Assembly (NCBI RefSeq): GCF_018614955.1
Contig: NZ_JAGGNV010000014.1
Span: 124,001 to 188,000 of the forward strand
Source: Variovorax paradoxus
GTDB taxonomy: Bacteria > Pseudomonadota > Gammaproteobacteria > Burkholderiales > Burkholderiaceae_C
Reading direction: 5' to 3'
Length of the DNA: 64,000 nt
The notes below the pieces were generated by a model. The model searched no databases and was not told the DNA's origin. It saw nothing but the letters and a program-made list of their open reading frames with translations. A program made the position numbers and the translations under genes. Below, piece by piece: positions 26,381 through 37,021 of this stretch; the first letter of the stretch is position 1; each line of letters begins with the position of its first letter.

Positions 26381-28627
26381 ATGACTGCCAAGACCCATAA
26401 CGAAATCACTGCGATCGACCCCGACGACATCGGCCACAACCCCAGCGCCAATCCCTCCTTCAACGACCTGATCGCATCGCGCCTGAGCCGCCGCCATCTG
26501 TTCGGCCTGGGCGTCGGCACCGCCGGCACCGCGCTGTTGCAAGCCTGCGGCGGTGGCGGCAGCGGCGGCGGTTTCCCGGTGCTGCCGCCTGCGCCGGCAC
26601 CCGCTCCGGCCCCTGCGCCCGCACCGGCGCCGGCCGCGCCCAAGCTCGGCTTCACGGCCGTTGCCAAGAGCCTGGACGACGTGGTCAGCGTGCCGCCTGG
26701 CTATACCGCCACCGTGCTGTACCGCCTCGGCGATCCGATCGCAGCCGGCGTGCCCGCCTATGCGAACGACGGCACTGACGCGCCCGCGAACTACGACCGC
26801 CGCGCCGGCGATCACCATGACGGCATGACTTTCTTCGGCATCGATGCGTCGAACAAGTGGGCCCCGGCCAATGCCTCGCGCGGCTTGCTGGCGATGAACC
26901 ACGAAGCCATCACGCCGCTGTTCCTGCATCCCACCGGCCAGACCATCGTCGGCACCGGCAACGCCGCGGTCCGCAGCGTTGCCGACGAGGTGCAGCGCGA
27001 GTTCTTCCTGCACGGCGTCAGCGTGATCGAGGTCAACAAGGGCGCGGGCGGCTGGACCTACAAGCAGGACTCGAGCTTCAACCGCCGCGTCCACACGCTG
27101 ACCGAGATGACCTTCTCGGGCCTGGCCGCGAACACTGACTACCTCAAGACCAAGTTCAGCACCGATGGCAGCAAGACCCGCGGCACGCTGAACAACTGCG
27201 CCAACGGCACCACCCCCTGGGGCACCTACCTGACCTGCGAAGAGAACTGGGCCGGCTACTTCCGCCGCATCGCCGCGACCGACAACCCGAGCCGCAGCGT
27301 CAAGGAAATCGCCGCCTTCACGCGCTACGGCGTTGCCGGCACCGGCCGCGAACTCTGGGCCACCACCACGCCCGACACCGCCGACAACATCTACGGCCGC
27401 TGGAATGCCCAGGTCACCGGCGCCACTGCCACGGACGACTACCGCAACGGCGCCAACACCTACGGCTGGGTGGTCGAGATCGATCCCTTCACCCCCGGCA
27501 GCACGCCGAAGAAGCGCACCGCGCTCGGCCGCATGGGCCACGAAGGCGCCTGCCTCGGTCCGGTGGTGGTCGGCAAGCCCCTGGTCTGGTACATGGGCGA
27601 CGATTCGCGCAACGAGTACATCTACAAGTTCGTCTCGACCAAGGCCTGGGATGCGGCCGACATCAACGGCGGCATGGCGGCCGGCGACAAGTACATGGAC
27701 GACGGCAAGCTCTACGTCGCCAAGTTCAATGCCGACGGCACGGGCGTGTGGCTGGAGCTCAAGCTCGGCGTCAACGGCATCACGGCGAGCAATGCCGCCT
27801 ATGCCTTCGCCGACGCGGCCGACTTGGTGGTCAACGTGCGCCTCGCGGCCGATGCGGCCGGTGCCACCAAGATGGACCGTCCCGAGTGGACGGCTGTCAA
27901 TCCGAAGACCGGCGAGGTCTATGTGACCCTCACTAACACCAATGCCGCTTCGCGTCCCATCACGGCCACCGACGCGGCCAACCCGCGCTTCTACAACGAC
28001 CCCAAGGGCGTGGCCGCGACGGCGCAGACCGGCAATCCGAACGGCCACATCGTGCGCTTCGCGGACGACGGCGGCAACCCGGCGGCCGTGAGCTTCAAGT
28101 GGGACGTGTACCTGTTCGGCGCGCGCGCCACGGCGTCTGCGGACGTCAACCTCTCGGGCCTGGTCGCCGACAACGACTTCTCGAGCCCCGACGGCCTCTG
28201 GTTCAGCAGTGCGACCGCCGGCCTGCTGTGGCTGGAGACCGACGACGGCGCCTACACCGACGTCACCAACTGCATGCTGCTGGGGGCGGTGCCCGGCAAG
28301 CTGGGCGACGGCGCCGCCAAGACCATCACCAACGTCGACGGCGCGACCACGCGCACGCAGGCCACCTTCGTCGGCAAGGCGCCGGGCACCGACGGCCTGC
28401 GCCGCTTCCTCGTCGGCCCGAAGGACTGCGAGATCACCGGCATCGCCGAATCGGGCGACGGCCGCGCGCTGTTCGTCAACATCCAGCACCCTGGCGAGAC
28501 CACGGCGGCAGCGAACATCGGCAACCCGGCGCTGTTCGGCAGCCACTGGCCGGAAGGCGGCAATGCGCGTCCGCGCTCGGCCACGGTGGTAATCACGAAG
28601 AACGACGGCGGCCTGATCGGCTTGTAA
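26381..28627 (+). CDS. phoX: PhoX-type (DUF839) phosphatase, Tat-exported
   Basis: 748 aa. The N-terminal twin-arginine motif SRRHLFGLG (residues 36-44) is followed by a hydrophobic stretch and LLQAC (Cys56), so it is probably a Tat-translocated lipoprotein. A Gly/Ser and Ala-Pro-repeat linker (about 57-85) precedes the DUF839 beta-propeller. PhoX boxes are present: LAMNHEAITP, TPWGTYLTCEENWAGYF, GRMGHEGACLGPVVV, YMGDDSRNEYIYKFVS and FSSPDGLWFSS. These supply Ca/Fe ligands in characterised PhoX enzymes. It releases phosphate from organic esters outside the cytoplasm. It is a single gene followed by repeat R2, with a possible Pho box upstream. Confidence 0.88.
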   Translation: MTAKTHNEITAIDPDDIGHNPSANPSFNDLIASRLSRRHLFGLGVGTAGTALLQACGGGGSGGGFPVLPPAPAPAPAPAPAPAPAAPKLGFTAVAKSLDDVVSVPPGYTATVLYRLGDPIAAGVPAYANDGTDAPANYDRRAGDHHDGMTFFGIDASNKWAPANASRGLLAMNHEAITPLFLHPTGQTIVGTGNAAVRSVADEVQREFFLHGVSVIEVNKGAGGWTYKQDSSFNRRVHTLTEMTFSGLAANTDYLKTKFSTDGSKTRGTLNNCANGTTPWGTYLTCEENWAGYFRRIAATDNPSRSVKEIAAFTRYGVAGTGRELWATTTPDTADNIYGRWNAQVTGATATDDYRNGANTYGWVVEIDPFTPGSTPKKRTALGRMGHEGACLGPVVVGKPLVWYMGDDSRNEYIYKFVSTKAWDAADINGGMAAGDKYMDDGKLYVAKFNADGTGVWLELKLGVNGITASNAAYAFADAADLVVNVRLAADAAGATKMDRPEWTAVNPKTGEVYVTLTNTNAASRPITATDAANPRFYNDPKGVAATAQTGNPNGHIVRFADDGGNPAAVSFKWDVYLFGARATASADVNLSGLVADNDFSSPDGLWFSSATAGLLWLETDDGAYTDVTNCMLLGAVPGKLGDGAAKTITNVDGATTRTQATFVGKAPGTDGLRRFLVGPKDCEITGIAESGDGRALFVNIQHPGETTAAANIGNPALFGSHWPEGGNARPRSATVVITKNDGGLIGL

Positions 28628-28650
28628 CTTCAGCGGCTAGCCAAGGGAAT

Positions 28651-28745
28651 GCGGCCGCCGCCGGGCCGCCCCAAGGCGAGCCGCGCCTCCCCCTCGGGGG
28701 GTGGCGAATTACACGCAGCGCAGCGGAGTGAAAAGCCGGGGGGCG
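28651..28745 (-). repeat. GC-rich dispersed repeat, copy R2 (longest)
   Basis: On the minus strand it reads GCGCCCCCCGGCTTTTCACT ... CACCCCCCGAGGGGG ... CTTGGGGCGGCCCGGC. The second half matches R1. The first half (CACTCCGCTGCGCTGCGTG) corresponds to the first half of R3 inside the aceE-like gene. It fills the whole gap between phoX and the convergent Lrp gene, touching the Lrp stop codon, and may terminate both. Confidence 0.8.
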
Positions 28746-29210
28746 CTATTTCGGCAAGGGGAGTGCCGTCTTGTATCGCACCTGCTTGAGCGCAAAGCTC
28801 GAGCGGATCTTCTCGATGCCCGCGATGGGCGTCAGCTGCTCGAGGATGAACTTCTCGAGCGCCCCGATGTCGGGCAGCGCCACGCGGATCAGGTAGTCGC
28901 TGTCGCCGGTCATCAGGTAGCACTCCATCACCTCGTCATGCTCGGCGATGCGCTGCTCGAAATCGGCCAGCGACTTCTTGCTCTGGGTCTTGAGGCTGAT
29001 CGAGATGAACACGTTGAGCCCCAGCCCCAGCACGGCCGCGTTGGCCAGCGCCACGTAGCGCTGGATCACGCCGCCCGTTTCGAGCGCCTTCACGCGCGCG
29101 AGGCAGGGCGAGGGCGACAGGTGCACGCGCCGCGCGAGCTCGACGTTCGAGAGCGCGCCGTCGCGCTGCAGCTCGTCGAGGATGCGCAGGTCGATCGCGT
29201 CCAGTTGCAT
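28746..29210 (-). CDS. Lrp/AsnC-family transcriptional regulator
   Basis: 154 aa, standard length. The N-terminal winged HTH (LDAIDLRILDELQRDGALSNVELARRVHLSPS) is followed by the RAM effector domain (about 65-145) with ECYLMTGDSDYLIRVALPDI. It is divergent from the AceE-type gene across 106 bp, implying local control. In Pseudomonas putida the Lrp-type MdeR and the E1-type MdeB are similarly linked in methionine/alpha-ketobutyrate breakdown; by analogy this regulator may sense an amino acid or 2-oxoacid. Its stop codon abuts repeat R2. Confidence 0.92.
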   Translation of the reverse strand: MQLDAIDLRILDELQRDGALSNVELARRVHLSPSPCLARVKALETGGVIQRYVALANAAVLGLGLNVFISISLKTQSKKSLADFEQRIAEHDEVMECYLMTGDSDYLIRVALPDIGALEKFILEQLTPIAGIEKIRSSFALKQVRYKTALPLPK

Positions 29211-29316
29211 GAAATGCTTTGAAATCGATGAGTCGCGGCATTCTATGCTGTGATAACCCTGAGAGAGCCGCTGGAACGGCAGCCCATTTCATTGGCAGCG
29301 GCCTAAAGTGCGGTTC

Positions 29317-32037
<2,721 letters not shown>

Positions 32038-32048
32038 GGCTGCCAATC

Positions 32049-32096
32049 TGTTTCTCATTATTGACAAACGACTAAATTTGTTCAAAATGAGAAACA
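32049..32096 (+). promoter_or_regulatory. 48-bp interrupted palindrome and promoter of the XRE-nucleotidyltransferase module
   Basis: TGTTTCTCATT (32049-32059) and AATGAGAAACA (32086-32096) are perfect 11-bp inverted repeats. Inside them TTGACAAA and TTTGTTCAA form a further near-perfect pair. TTGACA is also a consensus -35 hexamer. The segment is AT-rich against a very GC-rich background and ends 3 nt before the ATG of the XRE gene. This is the layout of an autoregulated antitoxin operator. Confidence 0.75.
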
Positions 32097-32099
32097 CTT

Positions 32100-32585
32100 A
32101 TGCCTTCCTCTGGCCCTGAACTGACCCGCCAATCCACCGAAACCCTGGCTGCCATTGGCGCCGCGGCGCGCCGGCGCCGCAAGGACCTGGGCATCAGCGC
32201 CGTGGCCGCGGCCGAAGCGGCCGGCATCTCGCGCGTGACCTTGCATCGCATCGAGAAGGGCGAGCCCGCGGTCACCATGGGTGCATACCTGCGGGTGTTG
32301 GTGGCTCTGGGTCTGGCCGTCGACGTCAAGCCGCAGGAAGAAGCTGCTGCGCCCGCCGAAGCGCACCGCCAAGGCTGGCTTCCCGCACGCATCCGCATCG
32401 CCGACTACCCCGGCCTCAAGGAACTCGCGTGGCAGGTCCATGGCCCGCAGGAACTGACGCCGCGCGAAGCACTGGGCATCTACGAGCGCAACTGGCGGCA
32501 CCTCGATCCTGCGACGCTGTCCGCGGCCGAGCATGACCTCGTCGATGCCTTGCGGCTGGCTCTAGGGAACGATCCTGTTGTTTGA
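32100..32585 (+). CDS. XRE-family HTH protein, probable antitoxin
   Basis: 161 aa. The HTH spans about residues 15-70 (IGAAARRRRKDLGISAVAAAEAAGISRVTLHRIEKGEPAVTMG), followed by a roughly 85-residue C-terminal domain without a recognised fold (YPGLKELAWQVHGPQELTPREALGIYERNWRHLD). It lies directly behind a 48-bp palindrome and overlaps by 8 nt with a nucleotidyltransferase gene. XRE proteins paired with AbiEii/AbiGii-type nucleotidyltransferases act as antitoxins and repressors. The function is inferred from this pairing. Confidence 0.82.
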   Translation: MPSSGPELTRQSTETLAAIGAAARRRRKDLGISAVAAAEAAGISRVTLHRIEKGEPAVTMGAYLRVLVALGLAVDVKPQEEAAAPAEAHRQGWLPARIRIADYPGLKELAWQVHGPQELTPREALGIYERNWRHLDPATLSAAEHDLVDALRLALGNDPVV

Positions 32586-33282
32586 ACGGCCGCATCACCG
32601 CCGCGTCGCACGGGTACTCGAGGCGCTCGACGGGCCGCGGCTGCGCGAGCTGGGTTGCCTGTTCGGCGGCGGGACCGCGATCGCGCTGCGCTTCGGCGAG
32701 TATCGCGAGTCGGTGGACATCGATTTCCTCGTGTCGGACCTTGCGGCGTACCGTCAGCTTCGGCAGGCAATGACGGGCATCGGCGGGCTCGCGGCTATCA
32801 CTCGGGTGGATGCCACACCGCTGGTGCAGGCTGGAGAACTGCGTGCCGACCAGTACGGCATCCGCACGCGCGTGCAAGTCGATGACCAGCCGATCAAGTT
32901 CGAGATCGTGTTCGAGGCCCGCATGGCGTTGCAGGCACCCGGCAAAGTCGATGAACTGTGCGGGGTGTCGACGCTCACGCTCTTGGACATGGCCGCGAGC
33001 AAGCTGCTCGCCAACTCCGACCGCTGGCCCGATGACGGCGTGTTCAGCCGCGACCTGATCGACCTGGCGATGATGAAGCCGGCCCTGGCGCTGCTGCGCG
33101 ATGCCGTCGCGAAGGCCGAAGGTGCCTACGGAGCGGCCGTGCGCCGCGACCTGCAGCGCGCCATCGAACGCATGCGCGAGCGCACCGGCTGGCTGGAGCG
33201 GTGCATGCAGGTCATGGGCATGGCCGGTACGCAGGCGCAGGTGTGGCAGCGCATTCGCGCATTGAGGAGGGTATTGACCTGA
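32578..33282 (+). CDS. AbiEii/AbiGii-type nucleotidyltransferase, probable toxin
   Basis: 234 aa from a TTG at 32578 that overlaps the XRE stop by 8 nt; no earlier or later ATG precedes the conserved region. The polymerase-beta-type nucleotidyltransferase core reads LFGGGTAIALRFGEYRESVDIDFL: a GG-x-A glycine loop, the R-x-S box and the D-x-D metal pair. The third catalytic acid is probably in PIKFEIVFEA. A helical C-terminal half includes DMAASKLLANSDRW and RDLIDLAMM. Such proteins inhibit growth, in some cases by modifying tRNA, and can act in abortive phage defence. Toxicity here is a family inference. Confidence 0.8.
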   Translation: MFERPHHRRVARVLEALDGPRLRELGCLFGGGTAIALRFGEYRESVDIDFLVSDLAAYRQLRQAMTGIGGLAAITRVDATPLVQAGELRADQYGIRTRVQVDDQPIKFEIVFEARMALQAPGKVDELCGVSTLTLLDMAASKLLANSDRWPDDGVFSRDLIDLAMMKPALALLRDAVAKAEGAYGAAVRRDLQRAIERMRERTGWLERCMQVMGMAGTQAQVWQRIRALRRVLT

Positions 33283-33319
33283 GCTGAATATCCACCGGCT
33301 TGGCCCGGCGAATGCGCGC

Positions 33320-33556
33320 TCAGCGCAGGCCGACGCGAGAGGCCTGCCAGCGCAACGCGGCGGCGCGCGCCGGGTTGCTGGCTTCGATCTTGTTCGCGTC
33401 CTGGTGCAGGGCGCGCATCTGTTCGACTTCTCCGATGATCTTGTTCGGATTCAGCAAGGCATGAACGAGCATGCTGGCTTCATCGGCCAAGGCCTTGAAT
33501 GCGCCGGCCAGGCCGCCGAAAGCGTTCGCGCGGGACGTTTGGTCGAGGGTAGACAT
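33320..33556 (-). CDS. 78-aa conserved orphan protein, paralogue A
   Basis: 78 aa, predicted all-helical, with no signal peptide or membrane segment. It is clearly related to the protein at 49613-49849: same length, and about 46 of 78 positions identical by eye, concentrated after residue 23. Shared blocks are ALLNPN-x-II-x-EVEQMRALH, EASN-x-ARAA and the C-terminal R-x-GLR. The start MSTLDQ is fixed by this alignment. The function is unknown. It sits just outside the oxalate island; its upstream region (33557-33628) holds two GGGTT(T/A)ACCC palindromes. Confidence 0.75.
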   Translation of the reverse strand: MSTLDQTSRANAFGGLAGAFKALADEASMLVHALLNPNKIIGEVEQMRALHQDANKIEASNPARAAALRWQASRVGLR

Positions 33557-33599
33557 TAGGGAACTCCTGGATTGCAAAGTCGAGTTCCGTTCATCTTAT

Positions 33600-33628
33600 A
33601 GGGTTTACCCGATTAGAGGGTTAACCCT
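33600..33628. promoter_or_regulatory. Tandem GGGTT(T/A)ACCC palindromes
   Basis: GGGTTTACCC at 33601-33610 and the perfect palindrome GGGTTAACCC at 33618-33627 are 17 nt apart, start to start. They lie 44 nt upstream of the start of the minus-strand 78-aa gene and about 170 nt before tctC on the other strand. The spacing suggests a two-site operator. Confidence 0.45.
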
Positions 33629-33694
33629 AGATTCAATCCCGATCGTCCAACGGCGTAGGGCGCGGGCTTACCCCGATACGGAATCTCCGAAAAG

Positions 33695-33708
33695 TTGACC
33701 ATGGTCAA
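33695..33708 (+). promoter_or_regulatory. FNR-like palindrome upstream of tctC (site 1 of 3)
   Basis: TTGACCATGGTCAA, i.e. TTGAC-N4-GTCAA, preceded by CCGAAAAG. It is 92 nt before the tctC ATG. Nearly the same motif occurs upstream of oxc and of the MFS antiporter, and the island encodes a Crp/Fnr protein. Confidence 0.65.
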
Positions 33709-33800
33709 GCCGGCTTTGGGCGACGGCGCGCAGCATTCGCTTCACTGGGATTTCGACTGAGATTCCACGCAAAAAGAGCACAGCCCACATAGGAGACAAC

Positions 33801-34832
33801 ATGATCCGGAATCTCATCTCGCGCACCCAGGCATGCGGCGCCAGCCTGTCTACCGCGGCCGTCATGGCGCTGGCGGTCACGACACCTGCCTTCGCCGCGT
33901 GGGAGCCCACCAAGCCGGTGGAATTCGTGATCCCTGCCGGCACCGGCGGGGGCGCCGACCAGATGGCGCGACTGATGCAGGGCATCATCATCAAGCACAA
34001 GCTGATGAAGGAGCCGCTCATCGTCGTCAACAAGTCGGGCGGCGCCGGCGCCGAGGGCTTCCTCGCGGTCAAGGAAGCCAAGGGCGATCCGCACAAGATC
34101 ATCATCACGCTGTCGAACCTGTTCACGACGCCGATGGCCACCGGCGTGCCCTTCAACTGGAAGGACATGACCCCGGTCGCCATGATGGCGCTCGACCAGT
34201 TCGTGCTGTGGTCGAATGCCGAGGAGCCGTACAAGAGCGCCGCCGAATACATCGCCGCGGCGAAGGCGGCGGGTCCGAACAAGTTCAAGATGGCCGGCAC
34301 CGGCTCCAAGCAGGAAGACCAGATCATCACGGTGGCCCTCGAGAAGGCCACCGGCACGAAGTTCATCTACGTGCCCTTCAAGGGCGGCGGCGAAGTCGCG
34401 GTGCAGCTGGTGGGCGGCCACGTGCATTCCACCGTGAACAACCCGATCGAGGCGGTCGCCCAGTGGCGCGCCGGCAAGCTGCGCGCGCTGTGCGTGTTCG
34501 ACGACGAGCGCATGCCCTTCAAGACCAAGGTCACCGACACGCAGTCGTGGAACGACATCCCGACCTGCAAGGAAGCCGGCGTGCCGACCAAGTACACCAT
34601 GCTGCGCGGCATCTTCATGCCCGCGGGCGTGACGCCCGACCAGCTCAAGTTCTACGTGGACCTGCTGACCAAGGTCGCCGCAACGCCCGAGTGGAAGGAG
34701 TACATGGAGAAGGGTGCGTTCAATCCGACCTTCATGACCGGCGACGCGTTCGCGAAATGGCTCGCAGGCGCAGAGGCCACCCACCGCACCCTGATGACCG
34801 AAGCCGGCTTCCTGGCCGCCAGCGGCAAGTAA
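33801..34832 (+). CDS. tctC: Tripartite tricarboxylate transporter substrate-binding protein (TctC/Bug family)
   Basis: 343 aa. A signal peptide of about 32 residues ends TTPAFA-AW. The Bug fold is marked by KPVEFVIPAGTGGGADQMAR at the mature N-terminus, then GTGSKQEDQI and the YVPFKGGGEVAVQLVGGHV ligand loop. The protein captures a carboxylate in the periplasm and delivers it to TctAB. Followed by tctB and tctA and placed beside oxalate genes, its ligand is plausibly oxalate or another small dicarboxylate; the classical citrate role is less likely here. The gene is preceded by an FNR-like palindrome. Confidence 0.93.
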   Translation: MIRNLISRTQACGASLSTAAVMALAVTTPAFAAWEPTKPVEFVIPAGTGGGADQMARLMQGIIIKHKLMKEPLIVVNKSGGAGAEGFLAVKEAKGDPHKIIITLSNLFTTPMATGVPFNWKDMTPVAMMALDQFVLWSNAEEPYKSAAEYIAAAKAAGPNKFKMAGTGSKQEDQIITVALEKATGTKFIYVPFKGGGEVAVQLVGGHVHSTVNNPIEAVAQWRAGKLRALCVFDDERMPFKTKVTDTQSWNDIPTCKEAGVPTKYTMLRGIFMPAGVTPDQLKFYVDLLTKVAATPEWKEYMEKGAFNPTFMTGDAFAKWLAGAEATHRTLMTEAGFLAASGK

Positions 34833-34929
34833 CAGCGCGCCGAGCGGCGAACGCGACAGCCATCACCCTGCGCGGTGGATGGCCAGGGCGCCGCATTGGT
34901 TTTCATCACACATACGAGATGGGGGCTCC

Positions 34930-35454
34930 ATGGAGCACGACGAGAAATCCGGCGACGCCGCGACGCGCACGGGCGTTGCCACCAACCTGGTCGAGGCGGT
35001 GGTTGCGGCCATCCTGCTGATCATCGGCCTGGTGGTGGTCTTTGAAGCCCGCCGGCTGGGCGCGGGCTGGACGACCGATGGCCCCGGGGCGGGCTACTTC
35101 CCCTTCTACATCGGCCTGATCATCACCATCTCCGGCGCCGGCATCCTGTATCAAGCCCTGCTTGGAAAGCACAAGAAGACCGAGGTCTTCGTCGATTCGG
35201 AGCAGTTGAAGCGCGTGATGTCGGTGCTGGTTCCGGCGACGGTGTACGTGCTGGCCGTTTCCTTCCTGGGGCTGTACATCGCATCGGCGCTCTACATCGC
35301 GCTGTTCATGATCGTTCTTGGCAAGTACTCGTGGGTCAAGAGCGTCCTCGTCGCGCTGGCCGTCAACACGCTCTTCTTCTTCATGTTCGAAGTGTGGTTC
35401 AAGGTGCCCCTTTTCAAAGGCTCGCTCGACCCCCTTCGCTTTCTCGGCTACTGA
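34930..35454 (+). CDS. tctB: TTT transporter small membrane subunit TctB
   Basis: 174 aa with four hydrophobic segments: VEAVVAAILLIIGLVVVFEA, YFPFYIGLIITISGAGILY, PATVYVLAVSFLGLYIASAL and ALAVNTLFFFMFEVWFKV. The GPGAGYFPFYIGLI block near residues 52-65 is the TctB signature. It joins TctA in the inner membrane. The ATG at 34930 follows a GGGGG-CTCC ribosome region; the 97-nt gap from tctC is the longest in the operon. Confidence 0.9.
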   Translation: MEHDEKSGDAATRTGVATNLVEAVVAAILLIIGLVVVFEARRLGAGWTTDGPGAGYFPFYIGLIITISGAGILYQALLGKHKKTEVFVDSEQLKRVMSVLVPATVYVLAVSFLGLYIASALYIALFMIVLGKYSWVKSVLVALAVNTLFFFMFEVWFKVPLFKGSLDPLRFLGY

Positions 35455-35475
35455 ATCTCACGGAGCGAACGCGAA

Positions 35476-37005
35476 ATGGAAGAAATCAGTGCCCTGATGC
35501 AGGGCTTTGCAGTGATCCTGACGCCGACGAACATCGGCCTGATGTTCGTCGGCATCATCCTCGGCGTGCTGATCGGAGTGCTGCCGGGGCTGGGCGGGGC
35601 GAACGGGGTGGCCATCCTGCTGCCCCTCACGTTCACGATGTCGCCGACCTCGGCCATCATCATGCTGTCGTGCATCTACTGGGGCGCCTTGTTCGGCGGC
35701 GCCATCACCTCCGTGCTGTTCAACATCCCGGGCGAGCCGTGGTCTGTGGCCACCACCTTCGACGGCTATCCGATGGCCCAGCAGGGCAAGGCCGGTGCGG
35801 CGCTGACCACAGCGTTCACCTCGTCCTTCGTGGGCGCCTTCCTCGCGGTGGTGATGATCACCTTCCTGGCGCCGCTGGTGGCCAAGTTCGCGCTCAAGTT
35901 CGGCTCGCCCGAGTTCTTCGCGGTGTACCTGCTGACCTTCTGCAGCTTCGTCGGCATGGGCAAGGGCTCGCCCTTCAAGATCCTGGCGTCGATGGCGCTC
36001 GGCTTCGCGCTGGCCAGCGTCGGCATGGACACCGTGACCGGCCAGCTGCGCCTCACCTTCGGGCAGCCCGAGCTGATGCGCGGCTTTGACTTCCTGATCG
36101 CGGTCATCGGCCTGTTCGGCATCGGCGAGATCCTGCTGTCGATGGAGGAAGGCCTCCAGTTCTCCGGCAAGAGTGCGAAGATCGATCCCAAGGTGGTGCT
36201 GCAGACCTGGAAGCAGCTGCCGCAGTACTGGGTGACCTCGCTGCGCAGCTCGCTGATCGGCATCTGGATGGGCATCACGCCGGGCGGTGCCACGCCGGCC
36301 TCGTTCATGAGCTATGGCCTGGCCAAGAAGATGTCGAAGAACGGCCCCAAGTTCGGCACCGGCGAAATGGAAGGCGTCGTGGCGCCCGAGACCGCGGCGC
36401 ATGCCGCCGGCACCAGCGCGCTGCTGCCGATGCTGGCGCTGGGCATCCCGGGTTCGCCGACGGCCGCGGTGCTGCTGGGCGGCCTGCTGATCTGGGGCCT
36501 GCAGCCGGGTCCGCTGCTCTTCGTCGAACAGAAGGACTTCGTCTGGGGCCTGATCGCCAGCATGTACCTGGGCAACATCGTCGGCCTCATCGTCGTGCTG
36601 AGCACCGTGCCGCTGTTCGCCTCGATCCTGCGCATTCCGTTCTCGATCATCGCGCCGGTGATCATCGTGATCTGCGCGATCGGCGCCTACACCGTGCACA
36701 ACGCGATGCTCGACATCTGGTTCATGCTCGGCTTCGGCGTGGTGGGCTACCTCTTCAAGAAGCTCGACTTCCCGCTGGCGCCGCTGGTGCTGGCTCTGGT
36801 GCTCGGCGACAAGGCCGAAGACTCGTTCCGCCAGGCCATGCTGGTCTCGCAGGGCGACGTCATGATCATGTGGGCGAACCCGCTGGTCGGCAGCATCACC
36901 ACGCTGGCTTTGGTGCTCCTTTTCTGGCCGCTGATCTCGAAAGTGATGGCGCTGATCAAGCCAAAAAAGCCTGACGAGTTCGCCGTCGAGCGGCCGGTGG
37001 ACTGA
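35476..37005 (+). CDS. tctA: TTT transporter large membrane subunit TctA
   Basis: 509 aa, the usual length. The protein has about 11-12 TM segments. Diagnostic TctA blocks are GVLPGLGGANGVAILLPLTF near residue 36, GALFGGAITSVLFNIPGEP near 75, and the duplicated MGITPGGATPASFMSYGLAKK and MLALGIPGSPTAAVLLGGL in the second half. These repeat loops form the substrate path. It works with TctB and TctC for sodium- or proton-coupled uptake. GGAG lies before the ATG, and the gene is 21 nt after tctB. Confidence 0.95.
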   Translation: MEEISALMQGFAVILTPTNIGLMFVGIILGVLIGVLPGLGGANGVAILLPLTFTMSPTSAIIMLSCIYWGALFGGAITSVLFNIPGEPWSVATTFDGYPMAQQGKAGAALTTAFTSSFVGAFLAVVMITFLAPLVAKFALKFGSPEFFAVYLLTFCSFVGMGKGSPFKILASMALGFALASVGMDTVTGQLRLTFGQPELMRGFDFLIAVIGLFGIGEILLSMEEGLQFSGKSAKIDPKVVLQTWKQLPQYWVTSLRSSLIGIWMGITPGGATPASFMSYGLAKKMSKNGPKFGTGEMEGVVAPETAAHAAGTSALLPMLALGIPGSPTAAVLLGGLLIWGLQPGPLLFVEQKDFVWGLIASMYLGNIVGLIVVLSTVPLFASILRIPFSIIAPVIIVICAIGAYTVHNAMLDIWFMLGFGVVGYLFKKLDFPLAPLVLALVLGDKAEDSFRQAMLVSQGDVMIMWANPLVGSITTLALVLLFWPLISKVMALIKPKKPDEFAVERPVD

Positions 37006-37021
37006 GCGTCGAGGAGATCAC

